Notes under the pieces: model-generated | The model's input: only the letters and a program-made list of their open reading frames with translations | The model's database searches: none | Told to the model about the DNA's origin: nothing | Assembly: GCF_024721605.1 (NCBI RefSeq) | Contig: NZ_CP102630.1 | Coordinates: 372,001-436,000, forward strand | Direction: 5' to 3' | Source of the DNA: Sphingomicrobium flavum | GTDB lineage: Bacteria > Pseudomonadota > Alphaproteobacteria > Sphingomonadales > Sphingomonadaceae | DNA length: 64,000 nucleotides | Position numbers and translations under genes: made by a program | Shown here: positions 1-7,422 of the stretch, piece after piece | Layout of the letters: each line of letters begins with the position of its first letter | Numbering within the stretch: position 1 is the first letter of the stretch

Positions 1-480
1 TTTGCGACCACGCACGACGGGCGCGAGCAAATAGTGACGCGACTTTTGCGGCAAGGTCATGGTGCGATCGACCATCTGGCTGACCTGTTGCGCCTCGATC
101 GGTTCGCCTGTCGCGGGTGAATAGGGCACGCCGACGCGCGCCCACAGCAGGCGCATATAATCGTAAATTTCGGTGACGGTCGCGACGGTGGAGCGCGGAT
201 TGCGACTGGTCGTCTTCTGCTCGATCGAAATGGCGGGCGACAGGCCGTCGATATGCTCGACGTCCGGCTTTTGCATCATTTCCAGAAACTGGCGGGCATA
301 GGCCGACAAACTCTCGACATAGCGTCGCTGCCCCTCGGCATAGATAGTGTCGAAGGCAAGGCTCGACTTGCCGGAGCCCGAGAGCCCTGTGATCACGGTC
401 AGGCTTTCGCGCGGAATGTCGACGTTCACGCCCTTGAGATTATGTTCGCGCGCGCCGCGCACGGAAATGTTGGTCAGCAT
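1..480 (-). CDS. uvrA: UvrABC excinuclease subunit A, N-terminal part (cut by window edge)
   Basis: DNA-damage recognition ATPase of nucleotide excision repair; works as a dimer with UvrB in the cytoplasm. Only the first 160 codons are present and the rest lies beyond position 1. The start reads [18 protein letters not shown], typical of UvrA, followed by the Walker A segment [15 protein letters not shown] near residues 32-46 and the UvrA signature [21 protein letters not shown] at 480 is chosen because this N terminus matches the family. A LexA-type box lies 13 bases upstream, so SOS control is likely. The gene is transcribed away from thpR, which is on the same strand upstream. Confidence 0.97.
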   Translation of the reverse strand, partial: MLTNISVRGAREHNLKGVNVDIPRESLTVITGLSGSGKSSLAFDTIYAEGQRRYVESLSAYARQFLEMMQKPDVEHIDGLSPAISIEQKTTSRNPRSTVATVTEIYDYMRLLWARVGVPYSPATGEPIEAQQVSQMVDRTMTLPQKSRHYLLAPVVRGRK

Positions 481-493
481 AGCCTGTCGATTT

Positions 494-508
494 GTTCCAT
501 ATTTGTTC
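494..508 (-). promoter_or_regulatory. LexA (SOS) box upstream of uvrA
   Basis: The + strand reads GTTC-CATATTT-GTTC, an exact match to the alphaproteobacterial LexA site GTTC-N7-GTTC. It sits 13 bases before the uvrA start codon, where a bound repressor would block transcription. uvrA is a usual LexA target in alphaproteobacteria. The match is seen directly; binding is inferred. Confidence 0.8.
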
Positions 509-584
509 TAATTGTGCAAGCCCGCGCACGTCGCCCCAACGCTTGGGTGTAGATGGGTGTTCAATCACAAAATGAAAGAGCGGC

Positions 585-1118
585 TCAAGCGAGGCCGAAA
601 TCGGCGATCGGCGTGTAGCTGGCGCCGTGACGCGAGAGGCGGCTTTCGAACAGGGTGAAGCTGTCGAACGGCTGCGCCTCGCTCGCAAGGCCGGCATTTC
701 GCTCGGCCCAGGCGCGGGCGTGGATCCGCCCGCCGCTCCAGCGGGCCAGCGTTATGTGGGGCAGATAGGCGCGATGTTCGGGTTCCAGTCCGACCGTCTG
801 CAGCGCGCGATCGATCTTGTGGTGAAGCGCCGTCAACGCAGCCTTCGGCTGAAGCCGCGCCCACAAGGCACCATGACGGCGATGGTCGAGAATGCCGACG
901 CCGTCGATTTGCGCCGCGATCGCCGGCGAGCGGATGTCGCCGAGCACTTCGACGATCTGCGGGATCATCCCTCGTTCGACGTTGCCAATAAAGCGCAGGG
1001 TGCAGTGAAGATCCTCCTCCGGCACCCAGCGCAGGTTGGGCGGGCCGCCCTCCATCGCGGGCGCGAGGGTGTCGATCAGCGCCTCTGGGGCGGGAATTGC
1101 GATGAATAAGCGATGCAT
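585..1118 (-). CDS. thpR: RNA 2',3'-cyclic phosphodiesterase (ThpR, 2H family)
   Basis: Member of the 2H phosphoesterase family, earlier called 2'-5' RNA ligase. It opens 2',3'-cyclic phosphates on RNA ends. The two catalytic H-x-T/S-x motifs are visible: HCTL near residue 38 and HITL near residue 121. The start at 1118 (MHRLFIAIPAP) fits the family; an in-frame start 18 codons earlier would add a tail without family resemblance. At about 177 aa the length is normal. It lies upstream of uvrA on the same strand with a gap of about 100 bases that holds the LexA box, so the two are probably separate units. Confidence 0.9.
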   Translation of the reverse strand: MHRLFIAIPAPEALIDTLAPAMEGGPPNLRWVPEEDLHCTLRFIGNVERGMIPQIVEVLGDIRSPAIAAQIDGVGILDHRRHGALWARLQPKAALTALHHKIDRALQTVGLEPEHRAYLPHITLARWSGGRIHARAWAERNAGLASEAQPFDSFTLFESRLSRHGASYTPIADFGLA

Positions 1119-1230
1119 TTGGTCGAATGCGGCCCTTCTGCTGACCGCTTTTGCTTGAACTATGAGCTCCAAATGCCGATATTAGCGCTCAAGAGGGCAT
1201 TTGGAAGCGTCTTCGGACGAAGGAGAGAGT

Positions 1231-1965
1231 ATGCAGAACCAGTTTGACGAGCGCACCGGCACCGCCGGGTTTGACGCGACGGCGAGCGTCCCGCGCGCCG
1301 CGCGTGATGCGGGCCTGCGCTCCTATATGCTCAAAGTTTACAACATGATGGCCTCGGGCGTGCTGCTGACGGGTATCATCGCGCTTGGCCTGGCCATGTC
1401 CGGCATTGCGCAGAACCTGTTCTTCGGCAATCGCATCCTGGGCCTGATCCTGATGTTTTCGCCGCTGATCATGGTGATGGTCATGGGCTTCCGCTGGCAG
1501 CGCATGAGCGAAGCCGGGATGCGCACCTTCTTCTGGGCATTCGCCGCAGTGATGGGTGTCTCCATGTCGGTCATCCCGCTCATCTATAGCGGAACCTCGA
1601 TCGCGCAGACCTTCTTTGCAACGGCGGTTGCTTTCGCGTCGCTCAGCCTGTGGGGATATACCACCAAGAAGGATCTGAGCGGCTGGGGCACCTTCCTTAT
1701 CATGGGTGTGGTCGGCCTGATCGTCGCGATCGTGATCAATCTGTTCCTGCAGTCGAGCGCGCTCGACTTCGCGATCAGTGCGATCGGTGTGCTGATCTTC
1801 GCCGGCCTGACGGCCTATGACACGCAGAAGATCAAGAGCATCTATCATCACGTCGCCGGTACCGACATGATGGGCAAGATGGTGGTGATGGGTGCGCTCA
1901 ACCTCTATCTCGACTTCATCAACATGTTCCAGTTCCTGCTGAGCTTCCTCGGCAGCCGCGAATAG
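1231..1965 (+). CDS. Bax inhibitor-1 / YccA family membrane protein
   Basis: About 244 aa with seven predicted membrane segments, beginning after a polar N terminus of roughly 40 residues. BI-1/YccA proteins sit in the inner membrane; E. coli YccA modulates the FtsH protease and eukaryotic relatives affect calcium leak. The acidic/polar segment YDTQKIK between the last helices is typical. ATG at 1231 follows a good ribosome site (GAAGGAGAGAGT); an upstream in-frame TTG at 1201 has none. A strong terminator follows directly, so it is a single-gene unit. Confidence 0.92.
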   Translation: MQNQFDERTGTAGFDATASVPRAARDAGLRSYMLKVYNMMASGVLLTGIIALGLAMSGIAQNLFFGNRILGLILMFSPLIMVMVMGFRWQRMSEAGMRTFFWAFAAVMGVSMSVIPLIYSGTSIAQTFFATAVAFASLSLWGYTTKKDLSGWGTFLIMGVVGLIVAIVINLFLQSSALDFAISAIGVLIFAGLTAYDTQKIKSIYHHVAGTDMMGKMVVMGALNLYLDFINMFQFLLSFLGSRE

Positions 1966-1986
1966 GGACTGCGATCTCGAACAAGG

Positions 1987-2020
1987 AATGGCCCGGTGTT
2001 CATCGCCGGGCCATTTTTTT
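1987..2020 (+). terminator. Rho-independent terminator after the BI-1 gene
   Basis: Perfect 10-bp stem AATGGCCCGG / CCGGGCCATT with a 9-base loop, followed by an uninterrupted run of T on the + strand. This is a textbook intrinsic terminator placed 22 bases after the stop codon. Confidence 0.93.
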
Positions 2021-2060
2021 GTGCTAGGCACGGGCTGCCGGATCGAAAAGGGAACGTTCG

Positions 2061-2447
2061 ATGACCAATCTGATCGCAGCCTTGCTGTCGCTTTTCCTGA
2101 CGCCAGAACATCCCGGGCCCTATTATCATCTGCAAACGATCATCATGCAGGGCGATGCGGTAATCGCTTCGCCCGCGGTGCGCATGCGCTCGGCGACGCC
2201 GGTCTCGCTGGTTGCGGAGCAGCCCTCAGCCTATGAATTCCACGCTGAGGTGCATGAAGGCGTCGGCGATCTGCGGCGGGTCGACATCCGCTATCGCATC
2301 CTTGACGGAGCCGAGTGGGTAGACCGCTACGAAGGCACCCATCTTCTCGACATCAGCAAGGCGGCAACGGTGGATGTCGATGCCGGCGAAGGGCTACGCC
2401 TGCGCATCTGGCTGACCTATACGCCTGCGGTGACCGGCCAGATCTAG
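2061..2447 (+). CDS. Conserved hypothetical protein, 128 aa
   Basis: I do not recognise a family. The N terminus MTNLIAALLSLFLTPEHPGP has one hydrophobic stretch that could be a weak signal or anchor. The rest is a soluble alpha/beta-looking segment rich in charged and beta-forming residues, without cysteines or a catalytic motif. ATG at 2061 follows AAGGGAACGTTCG, an acceptable ribosome site. It follows the terminator of the BI-1 gene and ends convergently with the GST gene, the two stops overlapping by four bases (CTAG). Confidence 0.7.
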   Translation: MTNLIAALLSLFLTPEHPGPYYHLQTIIMQGDAVIASPAVRMRSATPVSLVAEQPSAYEFHAEVHEGVGDLRRVDIRYRILDGAEWVDRYEGTHLLDISKAATVDVDAGEGLRLRIWLTYTPAVTGQI

Positions 2448-3055
2448 TCCTTGGGCATCAATTCCATGTCGATCGCCTTGGCCTCCTTGTAGGCGCTGCG
2501 CTGGACGAGCCGATCCGCATAGGCGGTGAAATTGTCTCGCGCGGGCAGCGTGCCGAACTGGCTGCCCCAGATGACATGGCTGCCGACATAGACGTCGGCC
2601 ATGGTGAAGCGATCCCCCGCGATAAAGGGCGTCGTGCCGAGATGGGCATCGAGGACATCGACCACGAGGTCATAGCTGCCATATCCGGCAGTCTGCGACT
2701 GCTTCTCGGTGGTCTCGAAGCCAAGGCTGTTGTTGGTGATCGCGGCCTCCAGCGGCCCAGCGGCAAAGAAGAGCCAGCGATAATAGGCTGCCCGCTCCTC
2801 ATCGCGCGCCGCAAGGTCGGCCTCGGGAAAGCGATCCGCCAGATAGGCGCAAATGGCCGCGACTTCGGTCACCACCTTGCCACCGTCCGCAATTGCCGGG
2901 ACCTTGCCCATCGGGTTGACGGCCAGAAAGTCCGCGCCCTTCATCTCCTCGCCATACGCGACGATCTGCTGCTCATAGTCGGCGCCCGCTTCATGCAGCG
3001 CCCAGCGCGCAATCTGCCCTCGCGACATGGGGTTGGTGTAAAATGTAATGGCCAT
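2444..3055 (-). CDS. Glutathione S-transferase family protein
   Basis: About 203 aa with the two GST domains: a thioredoxin-like N domain (MAITFYTNPMSRGQIARW, with the glutathione-site segment NPMGKVPAI and the usual acidic-polar TE after VV) and an alpha-helical C domain (FTMADVYVGSH, the GST N-capping region). Cytosolic; would conjugate or reduce small electrophiles, substrate unknown. Start at 3055 is set by the strong site AGGGAGG and by the family N terminus; an earlier in-frame start adds 14 unrelated residues. Converges on the preceding hypothetical gene. Confidence 0.9.
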   Translation of the reverse strand: MAITFYTNPMSRGQIARWALHEAGADYEQQIVAYGEEMKGADFLAVNPMGKVPAIADGGKVVTEVAAICAYLADRFPEADLAARDEERAAYYRWLFFAAGPLEAAITNNSLGFETTEKQSQTAGYGSYDLVVDVLDAHLGTTPFIAGDRFTMADVYVGSHVIWGSQFGTLPARDNFTAYADRLVQRSAYKEAKAIDMELMPKD

Positions 3056-3114
3056 CGCCGCCTCCCTGAAACTGGCGCGAGGATGAACCCGCAGCATGCC
3101 AATGACAAGCAGGC

Positions 3115-3558
3115 TTATTGGGCAGGGAAGCGGTAGCTGATGTCGCGCGAGACGCTTAGCAGCGCGCTGACGCGGCCGTTCCCGTCATGGATGGGTGAAA
3201 CGCGGACCTGCCACCAACGAGGATTGCCCTTGGCCGTCGGGCAATAGGCTTCAAATTCGGCGCGCTGGCCCGCACAGGCGCGTTCGACCGCATCGCGCAC
3301 CAGGCCCTGTGCTTCGCTTGGCCAAAGCTCCCACCAGAAGCTGCCCTCTGCGATGGCGAAATCGTCAATTTCCATTGCGCACAGGCCGTTGACGCTCATG
3401 AAATCGAGCCGCCCGTCGGGGCTGATGAGCTTCACGCAATCCTGCGACTGTTGCAGCACCGTTTCGAACAATTGGCTCCCGCGCTCGCGCAGCGCGGGAT
3501 CGAAATGTTCGGCGCGGATATCCTCGATCGGGATCGAGCAGAGACTGGCCCTATTCAT
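3115..3558 (-). CDS. PAS-domain protein, 147 aa
   Basis: A single PAS fold spanning about residues 25-145, with the typical beginning SQDCVKLISPDGRL and the PAC-like end VSPIHDGNGRVSALLSVSRDIS. No kinase, GGDEF or DNA-binding domain is attached, so it is a stand-alone sensor or adaptor. The flavin-cysteine motif of LOV domains is absent. It lies 59 bases upstream of the GST gene on the same strand and may be co-transcribed with it. Ligand and partner cannot be told from the sequence. Confidence 0.85.
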   Translation of the reverse strand: MNRASLCSIPIEDIRAEHFDPALRERGSQLFETVLQQSQDCVKLISPDGRLDFMSVNGLCAMEIDDFAIAEGSFWWELWPSEAQGLVRDAVERACAGQRAEFEAYCPTAKGNPRWWQVRVSPIHDGNGRVSALLSVSRDISYRFPAQ

Positions 3559-3616
3559 CCCCGCCGACTAGCATAACGCGCGACGCATCGATCAGCGCAT
3601 TTCGATCCGTTTCGGA

Positions 3617-5269
3617 CTATTTGCGCGTATCGGCGCTCTGGTCGCGAATGGTGCGGAATTCGGCGCTCGTCGCCCAATTGGGCCACTCGACCGAATTGGC
3701 CAAGCGCTCGCCGACGCGGTGCAGGAACAGCGCATTGTCGGCAATTCCTTCGAAATTCCAGTCCGCCGCCCATTCATCGCTCTGCTGGTGATAATGTTCG
3801 GAGACATATTCGCGCGCAATTGCGGCCGCGCGCTCGGCGCCGCCCTCGCTCAATTGCTGGCCCGAACGGAAGCTGACGGCGGGCACGCCGACCTGCGCGA
3901 AGGGGAAATGGTCGGAGCGGAAAAAGCCGCCCGCTTCAGGCCGCGGATCGGGGGCAAAGCTCTTGCCCAGCTTCGCGCCCTCTTCGATCATGATGTCGAG
4001 CAAGTCGAGCCGCGCCGTTCCGCTGATGGAAAAATCGCTGGCCGTGCCGAATACGCCAAGGCTGTCGGTGTTGAGCACCGCGACCGTGCTTTCGAGCGAA
4101 TAAAGCGGATTGGCGGCATAATATTTGCTGCCCAGCAGCCCGCGTTCCTCCGCGCCGACGGCGAGGAAGACGACGCTGCGCTGCTGCGGTCCTGCCTCGG
4201 CAAAGGCACGCGCCTGCTCGATCACATGGGCAAGCCCGGTGGCGTTATCCATCGCACCGTTGAAGATGGTGTCGCCATCCTCATCCGGCTCGCCCACGCC
4301 CAGATGGTCGTGATGCGCGGTATAGATGACATATTCGTTGGGGCGCTCGGTGCCTGGCAGGATGCCGACGACATTCTTGGCATCGACCTGCTCAAGATCG
4401 GTCAGCACGGTCGCATCCAAGCTGGCAGCCAGCTCCATTGGGCGGAAATCCTTGCGCTGGGCTGCCGCCTTGGCCTCCTCGAAGGTCATGCCGCTGGCTT
4501 CGAACAATGTGGCGGCAAGATCGCGCTGGATCCAGCTTTCAAAACCGGTGTGGGCTGCGGCCGGATCGGCGCGGACGATATCGAAGGTGGTGTTGTTGGA
4601 GTTGCGCACCGTGGCCCAGCCGTAACTGGCGGGCTCGGTCTCATGGATCACCATGACGCCCGCCGCGCCGCGCTTGGCCGCTTCCTCATATTTGTAGGTC
4701 CAGCGGCCATAATAGGTCATTTCCTTGCCGCCAAAATCGCCTTCGCCGCCCTCAAAATCGGGATCGTTGACGAACAGGACGATGATCTTGCCGGTGACAT
4801 CGACATCCTTGAAATCGTCCCAGCCGCGTTCCGGCGCGGTGACGCCATAGCCAACGAATACCAATGGCGCGTCGTTGATCTGCACCTGCGCCATGCCGTT
4901 CATGGGCGCGCGCACCGCCACTTGTTCGCCCTGCGTCAGCATCATGGCCTCGCCACCCACGGTCAGCTCGACCAGCGGCGCATCCACCATGGTCGATCGC
5001 ATGAGCGGCACCGCCTGGGTCCAGCTGCGCTGCCCCGTCTCGTCCGGATCGCCGCCCGGCTGCAGGCCGACCGCCGCGAAGGCACCCGAAAGATAGCTCA
5101 CTGTCATTTGCTCGCCCACCGTATTGGGCGCGCGACCCTCGAAGGCGTCTGCGCTCAGCGTGCGAACATGGGTGGAGATCCGCTCGGGATCGAATTCGGG
5201 ATCATGGGCAAGTGCGGGCGTGGAGGCGAGGGCCAGCAGGCTGGAGGCAGCAAGGAAGCGGGTCATCAT
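3617..5269 (-). CDS. Exported M28-family zinc peptidase with PA-domain insert
   Basis: About 550 aa with a Sec signal peptide (MMTRFLAASSLLALASTPALA). A protease-associated domain occupies roughly residues 120-250. The M28 di-zinc site is complete: H319 and D321 in AHHDH, D341 in AMDN, catalytic E374 with E375 in GAEERG, D402 in LNTDS and H454 in RSDHF. It should be a periplasmic or secreted aminopeptidase/dipeptidase. ATG at 5269 (or the adjacent ATG at 5266) follows AGGAGAG. It lies 68 bases after the S9 peptidase on the same strand, suggesting a peptide-scavenging operon. Confidence 0.93.
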   Translation of the reverse strand: MMTRFLAASSLLALASTPALAHDPEFDPERISTHVRTLSADAFEGRAPNTVGEQMTVSYLSGAFAAVGLQPGGDPDETGQRSWTQAVPLMRSTMVDAPLVELTVGGEAMMLTQGEQVAVRAPMNGMAQVQINDAPLVFVGYGVTAPERGWDDFKDVDVTGKIIVLFVNDPDFEGGEGDFGGKEMTYYGRWTYKYEEAAKRGAAGVMVIHETEPASYGWATVRNSNNTTFDIVRADPAAAHTGFESWIQRDLAATLFEASGMTFEEAKAAAQRKDFRPMELAASLDATVLTDLEQVDAKNVVGILPGTERPNEYVIYTAHHDHLGVGEPDEDGDTIFNGAMDNATGLAHVIEQARAFAEAGPQQRSVVFLAVGAEERGLLGSKYYAANPLYSLESTVAVLNTDSLGVFGTASDFSISGTARLDLLDIMIEEGAKLGKSFAPDPRPEAGGFFRSDHFPFAQVGVPAVSFRSGQQLSEGGAERAAAIAREYVSEHYHQQSDEWAADWNFEGIADNALFLHRVGERLANSVEWPNWATSAEFRTIRDQSADTRK

Positions 5270-5288
5270 ACTCTCCTGAATAGCAATT

Positions 5289-5313
5289 CGGCGCGACCAT
5301 ACAGGCCGCGCCG
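5289..5313 (-). repeat. GC-rich hairpin between the S9 and M28 peptidase genes
   Basis: Perfect 7-bp inverted repeat CGGCGCG / CGCGCCG with an 11-base spacer and no T run on either side. It could be a processing or Rho-linked structure, or chance. Seen directly; function unknown. Confidence 0.4.
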
Positions 5314-5337
5314 ATATTGTGAAGCGGCAGCGATCCG

Positions 5338-7368
5338 CTAGGGCGTGCGATATTTGTCGAACCAGGCGATGACGGCAGCGGCCTTCATCGCCTGCTGGCT
5401 CGGGCTCATCGAAAGGTCGCTATGGCTGGCGCCCGGGGTGACATAGAGCGCGGTATCCACGCCCTTCAGCTTCAGCGCGCCGTAAAATTGTTCGGCCTCG
5501 CTGCGGGGCGTGCGATAATCTTCGGCACCCACCATCATCAGCGTGGGGGTCACCACCTTGTCCATATTGCTGAGCGGGGAGCGTTCGAAATAGCTGGCGG
5601 GATTTTCCCACGGCAGGCCTTTCATCCAGTACGGCCCGAAGAAGGGCACGCCATCGCTCATCAGCGCCATGCTGGTCCAGTTGATGACCGGCTTGTAGGA
5701 GACTGCGGCCTTGAAGCGGTCGGTAATGCCGATCATCCAGGCGGTCAGGATGCCGCCGCCCGATCCACCGGTGACGAACAGATTGTCAGGATCGGCATAG
5801 CCTGCAGCCACCGCTGCATCCACCGCGGCCAGCAATTCCGGCCCGTTTGAGATGGGATAATTGCCCTCGATCCGGTCGGCAAATTCGATTCCGTAGCCGG
5901 TCGATCCGCCGGGATTGGTGTAGAGCGTGGCATAGCCCGCTGCGGCGTATATCTGATAGTCGGAGGAGAAATGCGGCCCGTAGGCGGCATAGGGCCCGCC
6001 ATGGATTTCCAGGATCGTCGGCACCGGCTGTCCTTTCTGCCAGCCCGGCGGCAGGACGATCCAGCTGGGGATCTTGGTGCCATCGGCGGCGCGCACATCC
6101 ACTTCGCGCACTTCGCCCAGGCTCTTGGTCGACAAATGCAGATCGTTGAGATTGGTCAGCTGGCGCGTGCGGCCATCGCTCCTTACCGATACGTCAGAGG
6201 GGCGCATAGTGCTGCCACTGGTGAAGGCCAGCGTGCCATCATCGGCTACCGTCCATGGGCCGCCAGCATAGGGGCGCGAATAGTATGTGTCGGCTATACT
6301 GATGCCCGTCGTGCTGACGGCACCTGAAGTGCTGATACGCGACACGGTATAGCCACCCTCTTCCTCATAGCCCGCGAACAGCCCGGCATCATTCCACTCC
6401 AGGCTATCGATATTGCGGTCGAGATTGGCAGCGATGCGGCGGCTGTTCGATCCGTCACGGTCCATCAGATAGAGTTCGGCATGGCGGAAACCGCGCTTGG
6501 TATCGTCGAAGCCCAAATAGGCGATTGTCCGCCCATCAGGGGAGATTTGCGGGCTGCCATCGGGCCCGTCGCGCGATGTCAGCGTCGAAATCGCGCCGGT
6601 CGTCAGGTCGATGGCATGGACCTCGCTTTCCAGCGCATCGATCTCCCAATCTTCATTGAGATTGGCGCTGAACAGCAACTGCCGACCGTTCGGCGACCAT
6701 TCGATGGCGCTGCCATGGTTGCGATCGCCATGGGTCAGCTGTCGGGGCGCCCCACCATTGGCATCGACGATAAAGAGCTGGGAAAAGCCCACATCCAGAT
6801 AGCCCGCACCGTCAAAGCGATAGATCACCTTATCGGTAATCATCGGCGGATCGGCCCATTTGGCGCCCTCCGGCTTCGCCGGTGCCTTGCCGAGCTTGAC
6901 GCCATCGCTGGCCACTAGGGCAGAGAAAGCGAGGCGTCGGCCATCGGGCGACCAGGCCATGTTTCCGGGCGATTTGGGCAAGGCGGTAATGGTCGCGCTA
7001 GCATCGCTATCCAGCCAGCGCACATGGATTTGCGCCATGCCGCCGGGATCGGCGGTCACATAGGCCAAGCGCCGGCCATCGGGCGACCAGCGCGGGGTCG
7101 AAGCATTTCCGCCTACCGCGATCAGCGGCTGCTGCCGCCCGCTGGCGACATCGATCAGCCAAATCGAACTGCGCACTCCGTCGGACATGATGTCATTGGC
7201 GCGGCGGACATAAGCGATCTGCCGGCCGTCCGGGCTGATCTGCGGATCGGCCGCGATGGTGAGGTTAAACAGGTCCGCGCCAGTGAAGCGCGGATCGGGC
7301 GCGTCCTGCGCCAATGCGGGCGCCGCGACCAGCAGCGCCGCCATGATGGAAATGGAGTGCAGTCTCAT
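5338..7368 (-). CDS. Exported S9 (prolyl oligopeptidase / acylaminoacyl-peptidase-like) serine peptidase
   Basis: About 676 aa: signal peptide (MRLHSISIMAALLVAAPALA), a TolB-like beta-propeller of repeated SPDGR blades up to about residue 400, then an alpha/beta-hydrolase domain. The triad is visible as S536 in GGSGGG, D617 in GAEDY and H649 in ASHSD. It should cleave short peptides in the periplasm. ATG at 7368 follows GGGGGACG and opens the signal peptide; another in-frame ATG 11 codons upstream sits in the mirrored arm of a hairpin (7366-7402) that includes this start. It runs in the same direction as clpA and M28. Confidence 0.93.
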   Translation of the reverse strand: MRLHSISIMAALLVAAPALAQDAPDPRFTGADLFNLTIAADPQISPDGRQIAYVRRANDIMSDGVRSSIWLIDVASGRQQPLIAVGGNASTPRWSPDGRRLAYVTADPGGMAQIHVRWLDSDASATITALPKSPGNMAWSPDGRRLAFSALVASDGVKLGKAPAKPEGAKWADPPMITDKVIYRFDGAGYLDVGFSQLFIVDANGGAPRQLTHGDRNHGSAIEWSPNGRQLLFSANLNEDWEIDALESEVHAIDLTTGAISTLTSRDGPDGSPQISPDGRTIAYLGFDDTKRGFRHAELYLMDRDGSNSRRIAANLDRNIDSLEWNDAGLFAGYEEEGGYTVSRISTSGAVSTTGISIADTYYSRPYAGGPWTVADDGTLAFTSGSTMRPSDVSVRSDGRTRQLTNLNDLHLSTKSLGEVREVDVRAADGTKIPSWIVLPPGWQKGQPVPTILEIHGGPYAAYGPHFSSDYQIYAAAGYATLYTNPGGSTGYGIEFADRIEGNYPISNGPELLAAVDAAVAAGYADPDNLFVTGGSGGGILTAWMIGITDRFKAAVSYKPVINWTSMALMSDGVPFFGPYWMKGLPWENPASYFERSPLSNMDKVVTPTLMMVGAEDYRTPRSEAEQFYGALKLKGVDTALYVTPGASHSDLSMSPSQQAMKAAAVIAWFDKYRTP

Positions 7369-7402
7369 GATCGTCCCCCTGACTTTCAGACGGACGATCA
7401 TG
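7366..7402 (-). promoter_or_regulatory. Perfect 11-bp inverted repeat enclosing the S9 peptidase start
   Basis: CATGATCGTCC (7366-7376) and GGACGATCATG (7392-7402) are exact reverse complements with a 15-base spacer. In the mRNA the 3' arm contains the ATG and part of the ribosome site GGGGGACG, so the hairpin would hide the start. Each arm carries an ATG in the same frame. It may be a translational switch or a protein operator. There is no T run, so it is not a normal terminator for clpA. Confidence 0.55.
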
Positions 7403-7422
7403 CACCTGTTTTGAACGGAGCG

